DNA from: Musa acuminata AAA Group
Lineage: Eukaryota > Streptophyta > Magnoliopsida > Zingiberales > Musaceae
Assembly (NCBI RefSeq): GCF_036884655.1
Contig: NC_088340.1
Coordinates: 33,813,001 to 33,877,000 of the forward strand
DNA length: 64,000 nucleotides
Direction of reading: 5' to 3'
The position numbers and the translations under genes were made by a program. The notes under the pieces were generated by a model that saw only the letters and a program-made list of their open reading frames with translations, was not told the origin of the DNA and did not search any database. This document shows positions 22,932 through 34,239 of the stretch, piece by piece. The stretch's first letter is position 1; every line of letters begins with the position of its first letter.

Positions 22932-25164
22932 ATTTAAGGAGAGTTGATGACACGTTTCTTAGATAATGATTTCATTCTTTCCGTAGAAGTCTTATTTGAG
23001 CTGCGAGTATATCTGAAAACGATCCTTGGCCGAAATCTAATAGTCTGCAAACTGATTCGAACAAAAGTCTGATTCCGTCGCGTAAGCTCCGACGATGTGT
23101 TGGATGTCCAAACTGCTGATTTGCATGAACCGTCGACGGCGGAACAAAAGCCATCGATTATGATTTCAGTGTGGTCGTAAAGAAGAGTTTGCAGACTTTA
23201 AAACTCCGTAAGCCGAGTGAGAGCTCCGATTCGCGTTAGGTTAAAAGTAAATGAAAAAGCATTCTGAGTTGAAGCGTCAAAAGTTGTCCTAATAAAGATG
23301 TATTCCCGACCTTCGTACGGGTTTGACTGGGAAAGCCATTCCGAGATATAATCGTGAATTGTCAGCGAAGACGAACAGAAAGAAAGCATCGAAAGAATGA
23401 CTGCAATAAGATGAAAGTACGAATCTTTCTTCCTTCATCGGTTGCAAGTATCGTAGCGGAAAGGCTTTCTATAGCCTTTTCCATGAATCAAATGCTACCA
23501 CACGGCAGCCTACGTGCAGAGATACCAAGTCAAGCCTCATCGACGTGCGCGCAACATCCGTCTGCATGTGCATGGGGGACGAGAGACTCGCTCAAACGTA
23601 GAAATAAGGACATGAGTATGAGGGCAACTCGGTGGTCATCGACAACACGTATGTGGCTTTCTCTTTCGATTCAATGAACAGGAAATTTTCAACATCTAAA
23701 TCCCATTTAGCCACTGCACTGCAGTTGGAACGAAGCAGAAACTCTAGGCTTCCTTTCTTTGTGCTCTTGTTTGTCTCTTGCAATCAGTATATTTCGTTTG
23801 TTTTGACCATTAGCTGGGATGCATTGAAAAAGCCCATGGGTTTGTTATTTGAGTCATCAAACCTTGTATGTTATTTGAATCTCGTTGATATAAATGAAGT
23901 GATTTTTATGTCAGGAATTTTTTGTGCAATTATTACTTGAAGAAGTTAATGGTATCATTCAAATGTTGTGGAAGAGATTTATGTAATCCTCTATTCGGCT
24001 TTGAATAGCAATAATAAGAATACAAACTAGCGTAACCTCATGCATAAGGTAGACGATGACCAACAAAATAGATATGATAGTCCATGTGATTTCGCTAGGA
24101 CCACAAGGATCACTATGTTTGAAGAATCATAATGAAGGTAGAATAAATATGTTCATTTTTTATTTGACGAAAATGCTACTACTTACGTATATATAGAACC
24201 ACATAATTGTTTAGTCTATTTGTTATATTTTTTTTGTCTTGCTTGCAATTTTTTTTAAATTTTTTTTTTTTGTGTCGGTTAACGGTATGTTACGTGTGTG
24301 TTCATGTTTCTATTTTTTTTTCTTTGTGTTAATTCTTAATGGATCGCACAAGGTCAATGTCTATGCTAATTAACAAGTATGCTTGAGTGTCACCTTAGAT
24401 GATCTCATCTAAGAAGGTGAGCTTTGCATCACTGTTAGGTTATCAAATTTATTGCTTGGGTCGGGCATAAACTCTCGACTATCTCATAAAACATATATGA
24501 GCCTTAAAATTATCTACTAAGTCCTAATAAGAGGTTAGTGATTCTCGATAGACTAAACTATTATCCTCTTCTTCTCAATTCTCTCTCTCTCATTAGTCTC
24601 TTGCCTCTCTTCTTTATACTCGTTCATCGAAAGCTAGCTTAAGCATCAGAGAGAACCTTATGATCGTAATTTGCTTGATGATGTCTCTTTAGGTCTTATT
24701 GTACATTGTAGTCAAGACCATAATTAATAATAATTAAATACATTGTAGTTAATTTGCTTTTCCCATTCTAAAATGGGGATTCTAGGATTCAAGATAGTGT
24801 AACTTTGATGCTCAAAGAATAAAATTAAAGGAAATCTAGGATATAATTATCTTTAGGACAAAATAATTATTATGCTCAAATCAGCATCTTAATTTGATAC
24901 AAAAAGAAAGCTTTGTGCTCATCAAATGGGTGAGCACAGAAAGCAAAAGTGAGCAAAAAAGAAAGCTAGCTAAGTATGACACATGTGGAAAACAATGATA
25001 TGGTTTTCAAGTTATTTGTTGCAACCTTTGCTATGTCATCAACCAAGAATTATTACAAGCATAGAGAACCTATTGATGATCACACAATCCATAAAATACA
25101 GGTGACTATGAGAATACTATATTAGTATTAATGCTATCTATATATATGCAGCCAGGAATTAGTT
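22932..25164. other. Intergenic region between nested elements and bHLH gene
   Basis: I see no supported gene. Short frames at 22972-23154, 23198-23389 and 23354-23940 lack motifs. From 24000 on the sequence is AT-rich with poly-T runs (24225-24275, 24308-24325). The last part should hold the 3' UTR of the bHLH gene on the minus strand. Confidence 0.4.
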
Positions 25165-28100
25165 TTAATGATCAGAAAATATTTGGTCAATGGTCTTCTT
25201 CACATCTGCAATGTTGACTCTCTTCCCATGAACCTCTTTCACCTGAAAGGGCACAGATGTAAGGAGATATCAGTCAACTAAATTAGATGCATAGAAGAAT
25301 TGGCACTATCAGTGTCTCTCATGGTCTACATAGGTCAAGAGTTCCCAAAGCAATATGTAATATCCAACATTTCTCATGAAACTAAAAGAAAACAGCTAAT
25401 AAAAATTTTAAGAAAAAAAGAATAATAATGATTGAAAGAATAATAAATTTCTCATTGTGGAATCAAAGTCAATGAGTAAGGTAATAGGTCATATGGTAAG
25501 ATAAAAAATGGAAAAAACCACTCTAATTCTGACTCATCATACTAAATTCTCAAGAAAAGATGATTTCGACTCTAGTAGTACTCACTTTTATTGTTCTACT
25601 TGTTTACACATACATTATCGTTGAATGGAATGCTCGTTTATCTTATCATATTTCTGTTGGTTAATTATATATTATTCTCTATAATTAACTAATTTTAGCA
25701 TCTCGATCCTTATATTTTTAAAAATTACATTGCGATACATATCTATATATTACAAAAGTGAAATATTTAACTTTGTCGCTCTAACAAAATCATAAAATTA
25801 TTTTTAAATCTTGTATAGGGATTTTAATGTTTTATTTTCATAAATATAGGAATCCTGATGTAATTTTTGAAAACATAAAAATTAGAATGGTGAAAATAGC
25901 TAATTAGATAGGGATCCTAATGTAAAATATATGCCAAACTTGGTATTACCTTAGCACGTAACTCTGCATTGCAGACGGCATTGCTGGCGGAGAAGTGCAC
26001 GGAAGAGACCTCCAATCCCAGCTCATGAAGCCCCTGCAAAACCTTCAGCAGTAGCCCGTCTCTGTGAGTGCACTGTAGCTCCAGGAGAGCATCTTCTTCT
26101 ACTACGGACGCATGCACGCCCACTCCGTTGCTTCCCTCGAGCGCTTGTAGCTTCCTCTTGTCCACCACATGGTTGTCCAGTTTGTAGTTGACCGCGTAAT
26201 CTGGCTTGTCAACCTCCATTGCTTTCAGCCTCCGATCGCTTTGCCTGTTTCTTGCCTCAAGATCTTGAATCCGTTTTCTGAGTTGCTTCACGTACTCGAT
26301 TGTGTCGCCAAGTATTGAAGCCTTGTCCATCTGCAACTCCTCAGCTCGGACATATGAGCTTTAGATGATCTAAGATCAACGGCATACGTAGAAGAAGAAG
26401 AAGTGGGAGGCGTGCATGCCTTGGTCACAAATGGAACTAATGAACGGAGGATCATAAACCTCTCGTTGAGCTTCTCTCTCCTGCGGCGTTCAGCGAGAAC
26501 ATGGTTGGCACTGATTTCTTCTTGCGCCGCGCCCTTCTGGAACCTGTTTCCGCCCTCTCCATCCGTCGACTTGGGTGAGCTGCCGTCGCTCAACTTGCAA
26601 TGTAGATCGCGAATGTTGAGCACGACACTCTTCAGCAACCACTGCGAAATACAGCTCCCTCGTGAGCACACCGGAAGACGATCTCTTTCGGAACTCCATC
26701 TGGAGAAGGCTGACTTCTGCGATTGAATCACGTCATTGAAGGGGCTCGAGCCCACCCATCGCTTCAGGTTGTGTCGTAGAACACTGGACACCGTCTCAGA
26801 GTAGTGGGCATCTTCTGGCGATAAATCTTGCTCCTGAGTTCCTACAGGACAATCTGCAAGTGTGAGTTCCACGTTAACAGCCAGCTGTCCGAGCTTTGGA
26901 GTCTGCAGGGATACCTAATGGCTGTTGAAACCCATTGCCAAGATCTTCAAGAAGACAATTCCAGTTTTTACAGATAGATTGCGCTGCGGGCATCTGTTCT
27001 GGGTCCAGGTTATTGGAACAATCGCTGATGGAGCCTACTCTGATGTCTTCCGACATCTCAAGCTGCATCAACTCGCTTGCTTCAGCCGCTGGAATCGTCT
27101 CCGCCGCCGCCACCGTCAGACCAGGAGGCACAGAAACATCAACGCTGTACTTCATCGCTCCGAGTTCCGATCGGGAGCTGCCTTCTATCTCGTCGCCCTC
27201 ATCGTTGTCCTCCTCGTCATCATGAGCAGCATCCTCTTCTCGGTTGGAAGCGTGTATGTCCATGTTCATCTGTTGCATCATCGCTGGTTGCTGATACAGT
27301 GGATGATGATGGTCTGCCCTCGCAAAAGGATTAGAAGTCGAGTGCTCTGAGAGGGCAGGCTTGGTATGTGCATCGAAAGAGTCCATGAAGTGTCTCTTTG
27401 CACGTTGTATCAACGCCATATCTTCCTCAACCTATCCGAGAATTATATCAAACTGTAGCTCAAACATTACAGCGAAGAATCGAGGACAACTCACGAGTTT
27501 GTCTTTGCTTAATGGCTACAAGAACGAAGATGTACATACTGACCTTTTCTATGTTACCTAATTCGAGGACTCCATCCACGAGAGGGATGCACGCAACTGT
27601 CTGCGACATCGAGAAAAGAAATCAATTGTAATCTCTACTCACATCTTTTCTCATGATTTATCGATTTCACGTGAAATAAGAGAAAGAAATGAAACCTGAA
27701 TATGAGCACTCTGTTGGTTTTATGGAGTCCATGAATCATAACGAAAAGAAAAGGTTAGTATTATCTCAATCATAAAATCCTCACACAACATATATATTTA
27801 TATATGCACATCCTTGTTAATGTCGGGAAGGTTTGTTAGGTTCTGTGGAAGATGACGAAGAGACTGCAGACAAGTAGTACCTTTGCGAGAATGGCCCTCG
27901 AGAAGACCTTGCTATCAACCTCGTTTGCCCTTGTGAGCCAAACATGTCGCTGCCTTGCAAATGCCTTCCCTGGTAACCTAAAACATCGTTGAATTATACT
28001 GAGCTAAGAAGAATACTTCGATACAAGGGAGTTGGAGACAATTTGAGAGGATTAATTAAGCATTAATCTTTGTTCATTATGATTCTACTATATATACCAA

Positions 28101-28596
28101 CTACTAATCCAGTATTGTTGGGTAGAGGGGGGGGGGGGTGATGGATGGCGGCATGGTACCCGACGCCAGGAGGGAAGGAGAAGGAAATGCACATGAGGTA
28201 GAACCATTCAGCCTCGGTGAGATCCTCCGGCGAGAGTGCAGCACAAGGTCGCCGTGCCGGGAGGTTGGCCTCTCCCGACGAGAGCGACTCGTAGAGCTCC
28301 CTGAGCTGCTGACTCCTCTGGAGGGAGGCCTCCTCCGTGCTCACCTCCACTGGCTGCACCGTCTTCCTCGTCTTTATCGATCCATTGTAGTACCCATCTC
28401 CCCACACCAGAATTCTTTCGCAAGGCATGAGAAAAAGCAGAATTAGGAGGAGGAAGAAGGCGGTGGGACCGTTCACAATGCTGTCTTCTCACCCTTGTTG
28501 AGGACAGGGCTGCCAGAAGAGGCTATATGTCCACCGAACGCTCTGCACCACCGCCTGCAGCGTTTGCTGAAGACTGGTGCTCGGTGGGGTAACCAT
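25165..28596 (-). CDS. TT8: bHLH transcription factor, subgroup IIIf, TT8/AN1 type
   Basis: Nine exons: 28596..28493, 28414..28160, 27977..27881, 27710..27696, 27600..27544, 27431..26915, 26853..26420, 26330..25950 and 25242..25165. All phases agree and give 645 residues. The N-terminal MYB-interacting region is clear (TYSLFWQPCPQQG, VWGDGYYNG, IKTRKTVQP, ALSPEDLTEAEWFYLMC, HVWLTRANEVDSKVFSRAI). An acidic stretch follows HTKPALSEHST. The bHLH lies at about 464-512 (ANHVLAERRRREKLNERF, then MDKASILGDTIEYV) with His466, Glu470 and Arg474 for E-box binding. An ACT-like C-terminal domain ends KKTIDQIFSDH. IIIf proteins join R2R3-MYB and WD40 partners to activate late flavonoid, anthocyanin and proanthocyanidin genes. 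PALSEHST and SQWLLK favour TT8/AN1 over GL3. Odd points are a 15-nt exon, a GC donor and a 61-nt intron. Confidence 0.92.
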
Positions 28597-28827
28597 GACT
28601 TCCTCGGCAGCAGGAGGACGATGCTTGCCACCACGACAGAGAGAGAGAGAGACAGAGACGAGGCGGAGTCGTTGAAAGATACAGTGGAGGAGAGAGGACT
28701 TCTTGGTGGTGGAATCGACGTAGGCAAAGTTAGCGATGGATTGGCAAGGCATTTAACTGGTGATATGGGGATGGCTTTTGACCGGTGGTTCTACCAGCCG
28801 GTTCTCACCTGCTTCGTTCAGCAATGA

Positions 28828-29340
28828 CCACGTGGTGGACGGCGTACTGCTCTTGTCGACTCCACCTTAACTACGTCGGTCTTCCGTAAATATGTCGCCT
28901 CCACTCCATCTCCTCAAACGACAGTTGACTACTCTATTCATAATTATAATTATAATTATATATAATTCTAAAATTAAATTATTTGATATATATATTTTTT
29001 AAAATAGATATTTTAATTGTGTAATATAACTAAAGAAACAGCTTGATAATGAAGTGACTTCATCCTCCAAGACAAAGAAACTATCTCTAACAGCATGCTC
29101 GATTGGGGAAAGCCACTGCATGTGAACAAATAGTCAACGCTCATTTAATCCCTAACAAAATATGGTCAACATATCAGGCCCAGTTACATAATTAGTATGA
29201 CCTACTCGGATCCGACCCAATTCCATCTTTAATCGAATCGGATCTTATGGGATGTTGAGGCCTTCAGTTATTTAAATCCAAATCGAGGATCTCAGCATTA
29301 TTTTCCTAATGTAAACTAAGATTAATCCAAATTTTGAGAG
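28828..29340. other. AT-rich intergenic stretch upstream of bHLH gene
   Basis: Includes an AT microsatellite-like run (ATAATTATAATTATAATTAT) near 28938-28966 and poly-T at about 28994. It is the likely promoter area of the bHLH gene. A GA-rich tract (28637-28652) lies in its probable 5' UTR. No coding region seen. Confidence 0.4.
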
Positions 29341-29454
29341 CTGATGTCGCATGCTATATATACACTTGAAGAACCCGATAGTTCCAACAACTTTCACGAC
29401 GTGAGCACCGCCATCCCTAGAATTTCGCGGAGCGGACGAAGAAGGTCGCATCGA

Positions 29455-30470
29455 TGCCAGTCATCCCTCATCCGCGACGACGAGGCCGGAGAAGAGCGCC
29501 TGAGTAAGCGAAACCCCTTGTTTTCTTGGAATCCCTCTTCTTCTTTGTCGATCTTCCCCACCTTTTCCTTTGATTGACATTTCTTTGTTCTGGCAGCGGC
29601 CGCCGGAGAATGGAGGGTCCGGCCCAGGAGCGGGGAGCCCATGGCTTTCCGGAAATGACCCTCCTCTACCCTTTTCGTGAGGATCGATGGAAGGAAGGGA
29701 GAGAGCCCAAGAAACCACACGCGAGGTGTCATCCTTTCTCGGGGACGCAGAATGGCATTCTTTCTGTAAGTTCTGGAACGAGGGATTGGTTCGGGCAAGT
29801 GAATGCCCATTTGCAGACTAAATACCATTTGCATTAGAAAGGTTGATGGCTCTTGAGGGGTTTTGTTTTGTGAATTAGAGGGGCAAGCCATACTTGCGAA
29901 TGAGTATTGCGGCTCGACACCTCTATATGATCAAGTGTCATAGACGACGGCAGCATCCATGGATGTAGCCCTCGACGACGCCGTGACGAGTGCCGGGGTA
30001 AGCGAAACCCTATATTTTCATGGAAGCCCTCTTCTTCGTTGCCGATCTGTCGCCCTTTTATTCTTCATGATGTCTTTTCTGCATGCCATCAAGAATTCGA
30101 TCCCCTCTCTTTGATTGGCAGTTCTGGCCGTGGTAGGGAAAGAGAGCCCAGTCCAGCAGCAGCTCGAACCCATGGCTAAACGGGAATGGTAGTGTGACCC
30201 TCCTCTTCTCTTCCCTAGGGGATCAACGGAAGAATGGAGAAATCGTATGAAACCATACGTGAGGTATATCGTCTTTTGTTGCGGATGCAGAATCACAATC
30301 TTTCTTTAATTGTTAGAATTAGCGTTTAGTTTAAGTTATTTGAAGCTCTGTGACTGAATAACCTACTTGAAATAAAATTCCATCTGCATTAGAAAGATTG
30401 TCGGGTCTTGAGGATTTCTGTTGTGCGAACTAGAAGGGAGAAGTCATACCTGCTGACAAGTATTGTGCCC
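29455..30470 (+). repeat. Diverged tandem duplication of about 500 bp
   Basis: Copy A (about 29455-29920) and copy B (about 29960-30465) share ordered blocks. These are GTAAGCGAAACCC, then CCCTCTTCTTC, GAGCCCA, CCCATGGCT, GTGACCCTCCTCT or ATGACCCTCCTCT, GGATCGATGGAAG or GGATCAACGGAAG, GAAACCA, GCATTAGAAAG and GGTCTTGAGG or GCTCTTGAGG. Both copies start with a short GC-rich segment that ends in a donor-like GTAAGCG, so the unit may derive from a transcribed first exon plus intron. No long ORF is preserved in either. Confidence 0.6.
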
Positions 30471-31649
30471 ATGATGGAGCCTTTAAAGCCCACTCGTGTA
30501 CTGTCTTTCAGGATCTAGAGTTAGGGGATCCGGTGACATTGTTGAGTAAAAAGGGGAAGGCATTCATAAACAGCTTAACAACAATCCTGTCGATAACCTA
30601 CCTGAGTAATGGAAGATGAGAGTAGTATCAGAATGTAGACTTGTGAGAGGAAATCTATGGTATACAAAAGATGCTAGTTTATTCATGTACACGTTTAGTA
30701 AAAGGATGATGGAAAGCATAGATGCTTTTTTAGGAATTAAAAATTGATCAATCTGAATTGGGATCATCTTGGCACACAATGTGATAAAAGATGGAGTGTT
30801 TCGATATCTATTGCAAGATTGACTTGAATCATGTGATTGATCGAGAAGGATCACAGCTGATCTCAGAGGATATGACGATTGGAAAGAGAAGAACAGGGGA
30901 GAAGACGATATGAAGAGTGTTAGAATTGGTTCCTTCTTAACCTCGACTTTTCTTCGAGGGAGAGAAGTGCCTCCAAATCTACTCTAAGTAACTAAATGAA
31001 GGGGGGAGAAGTAACTACTGTTATGCTAGAAACAAAGGTAATGATAGCCAAGAGTGTGTTAGAGGCTTACAAAGTTCACTTATAAGGTCATGCATATTTC
31101 AAACTAACATTGTTATTACATAGTCATTTCTAGATTTCTTCCTTCAATATCGTGGCAAGACTTTTCTTTAAGCTCCAGGATTGGCAGTCCCTCTTTGGAA
31201 TGGTTGGTTGACCACTTGGGGGCTGGCCAACACTTCCTTTTCAGGGATGGGAGCTGGCTGGCCCATATCATGGCCATGATTTTCTGGCCCATATACAAAG
31301 AGGCTATACTTATGTTGTATTTGATCTTCTAGCCGGAATAGAGGTTCTTCAAAATAGTAATTGCTGCTCTTATCTTCCGGTTAAAGTAGGAATTCTCTTG
31401 TTTTTTCCCTAGGAAATTGTCTTGTCTGCCTTTGAATTCTTTATGAGCTGTTCTGATCAAAGTAGGAGTGTTTCAACTCTATTGTTAGCAGTGAAGGGAT
31501 CCCTGAGCCCTCCAAATAGTTGGTTAACTTGGTCTCACTTTGGTGCTGCCAAAGCCCCCTAGACATGACAGTCAAGGGCTTTTGATACATGATAACATTT
31601 TAGTGACAACGGCTCAATCACTCTGTGTACTTATTCAAATGGAGAAAAA

Positions 31650-32460
31650 AGTTTAACTTTGGTCCTGATCGTTATTGATATGGACAAAACCTATGATAGG
31701 CTTAATCCTATTGTCATTGTTAAGATCATCAACCATATGAACTTCCTTAATTCATCTTTGGGTGTATTCTTGTACTTATGCTATTTGGGTTCATATAGTA
31801 AATGTAATTCATGTATATCTTAGCTTCAAAGCTAGAAAAGGGTAAGGCAAGGGACACATTTTCACTGAACTTCTGTATTCATGTATCCCAGTTGTTGTCG
31901 CTTTGCCTAATGGATCAAATTAAATATTACAACTTCTAAATTCAGACATATGATCAAATTGGGCATTCAATGTATTCAATTACATTTTGACGAACATCGA
32001 AGCCTCAAGCTAATTTTGCAGGTATTTGTTAAATGCATTTGACAAATGGAAGAAGATTGGATAACTAAAGATTAAATGTCCAAAAATTTGCAATATTCTT
32101 TCTCAATCGATTATTTTTCATGCACTGGGCTGTTTTTTCTTTAATATATAGCAGTAAGGTTCTGTATTACTGGATAGTTGTAATGGATCAAAGAATGATC
32201 TTTTATATGGCCCTACCTTGCCTGTAGAAGCTCCATTGTGAACTTTGTGGTTATCTCTTGGTAGATCACAGGGAATTCATCCCTTGATAAACATGAGAAA
32301 GCTTCAGATAAAAGTACTTTTAGGAGCATGACCTTGTTAACTCATTTCTATTGGCCTTGTTTTAAATGAGCATGGAGTTACCTGTATCCCCGACATTTGA
32401 AACTTTTCTGTTGAAGTTGCATTTAGGGAGAATACTGGTTATCAAATGGTCAGGTACTAT
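31650..32460 (+). pseudogene. Fossil LINE (L1-type) reverse transcriptase fragment
   Basis: Around 31665-31790 one frame reads VIDMDKTYDRLNPIVIVKII, which resembles the D-x-x-K-A-Y-D-R block of plant L1 LINE reverse transcriptase. The text that follows (the RQG-type segment near 31838-31855 and later short blocks) fits the same domain but is broken by stops and shifts. No endonuclease domain or poly-A tail can be placed, so the boundaries are approximate. The surrounding degenerate sequence to about 33700 may belong to the same relic. Confidence 0.5.
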
Positions 32461-32652
32461 TAGTGTTACAGGCAGTCAGGAATGCTAGTGGGTTGTATAA
32501 TGTCATCACAAAACAAATTTTCATTAATATTAGTTGTTTTTCCAGTTTTTATCCTTAGTCCAAAGGTGCCTTTAGTAATGCTTCCAGTTTTTTTCAAACA
32601 TTAGATATCGGACAGTGTTTGGATCAAAGATCTGGTCTTGACAAAGAAGAAA

Positions 32653-33093
32653 CCCTAAGAAGCATGGACACACGCTTTTGGTGGACATGTCCATGTCCAT
32701 GTCCGATCACGTCAGACACACGGGCTCGTGTCGGACACTCGCATGCGATGCTGCACTCGTGTGGCCCTCACATGAGGGCCATATGCTTCACAAGAAAATA
32801 AATCTAGAGATCGTTGTAAGGAAACATATATAAATTATGTTTAGAGATTGTTGAATATTATTTGATAATTTTAATTTTTTTCAACCCATATGATGATATT
32901 CATTTGTTCACATTTCTGAGTTTATAAAATTTAATATAAATGCTATAAAACTCATGTAAATCTAATATTATATGTATATATATATTAAAAAATATATGTG
33001 TTCTCGCTGTATCTGTTTCCTAATTTTTTTTAAAAATGACGCATCACCATGTTTGTGTCGCCTCATGTCCATGCCCCATGTCCTGTGCTTCTT
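32653..33093. mobile_element. Candidate MITE with 8-bp flanking duplication
   Basis: Left end CCCTAAGAAGCATGGACAC and right end CATGTCCTGTGCTTCTT are imperfect inverted repeats (AAGAAGCA / TGCTTCTT, then GGACA / TGTCC). Both sides carry AGAAGAAA (32645-32652 and 33094-33101). It is about 440 bp, AT-rich in the middle and non-coding, with GTGTCGGACAC-type palindromes near the left end. An 8-bp duplication would fit a hAT-derived MITE. The flanking repeat is low complexity, so chance is possible. Confidence 0.45.
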
Positions 33094-33873
33094 AGAAGAA
33101 AACTTGTTTAGGAGCTTTCTTTGCTAAAATGATGCCACTGGTTATTTAAATCTTTCTGCTACATGTGAGGGGAACCCCACACCATACCACAGTGCTTTTT
33201 GGTGGAAATACCACCTTCAGATTGGTACAAGTTGGTCTGTTGGCTTGTGTACATTTATGAATAAATATCATTATGCTGAATGTATAATCTGGAAATCTAT
33301 AGTTTTATGGAAGCATGTATTTCACAGCTTTGATTTAAGCTTAGTTGTGAAGGCTTCATTTCTGTGGGAAGGCCTGGAATTTGTTGCTTAGGCAGGCATC
33401 CAATATCTCTGGGTAGGGAGTGGTTTTGTGAATCTCAAAACAATCTGGACAAGATTATTAATTAGAGGATTAAAACATTGTACCTGATAATATTTTTTTT
33501 CTAAGTCTCTGAGAATGTTTCGTGGTCACATACTCCTAAGGTATTCAGGCAGGCTGCATTTTGTACCTGGATGGACTATGTTCCTGATGTTCCCTTTCGC
33601 ATTTTGGCTCTGACACCATTGTTACTTCACATGGATGATGAATTGTCTTTCTCACAGAAAGATATCACTATATATTTGAAGTCATCAGAAGTTATTCTTA
33701 GAAATTAGCTTTTTTTGCTTGGTCCATTGTTAGTAACCAACCAGATATTGTAATTCATCATGTTGTTTATGAAATTTCATCTTTTTTTCTATATTGAAAT
33801 AACATGACTATTAGTTATAACTAGTTGCCTTGTCTTGTATCTAAATACCTTTTTACATATATGTCACCTGTAG

Positions 33874-34232
33874 TGGGACCAAAGCTTTGGCCATCTTTTT
33901 GCAAAGGTTGTTTGGAGTGGACACTACAACCTCGGATTTCATGACTTGGAAATAGAAGAAAACATTGCTTATAATTATAGAGCTAATTGGATGCCTGGCT
34001 GCCTCATGTCAAGCGTAAGCTTCATTTGTTTTTCTTATATGTCATGTTAGTCTAGTAAGAACATAGGTTGATGACAAGACTATTTTGCAAAATGAATTTC
34101 TGATAGTCATATGATCTAACTTTATCTTCTGCAGCCTTGTTAATGGTCATTTTCTGTTTCATGTTATATCCTAGATTACCTTGCAAATTGTTTACCTGCC
34201 CATGCCAACATGTGAACTTATAAGCCTGAGCA
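33874..34232 (+). other. Two exon-like open blocks of an unrecognised gene or pseudogene
   Basis: Block 1 (33874..34014) follows an acceptor-like CCTGTAG, is open for 47 codons (including FGHLFAKVVWSGHYNLGFHD) and ends at AGC|GTAAGC. Block 2 (about 34173..34232) follows ATCCTAG, reads ITLQIVYLPMPTCELISLSR and ends at AG|GTAATA. Block 1 ends in phase 0 and block 2 opens in phase 0, so they could be spliced together. I do not recognise the protein and found no start or further exons. It may be a fragment of a real gene. Confidence 0.3.
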
Positions 34233-34239
34233 GGTAATA

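Noticed and set aside
23354..23940. Plus frames of 107 and 102 codons downstream of the copia element
   Set aside because: Overlapping frames without motif, signal peptide or homologous appearance; no splice or promoter support.
26403..27334. Plus-strand frames opposite the bHLH exons
   Set aside because: Shadow frames; the coding frame on the minus strand is certain.
28138..28446. Plus-strand frame of 102 codons opposite bHLH exon 2
   Set aside because: Antisense shadow of the MYB-interacting domain exon.
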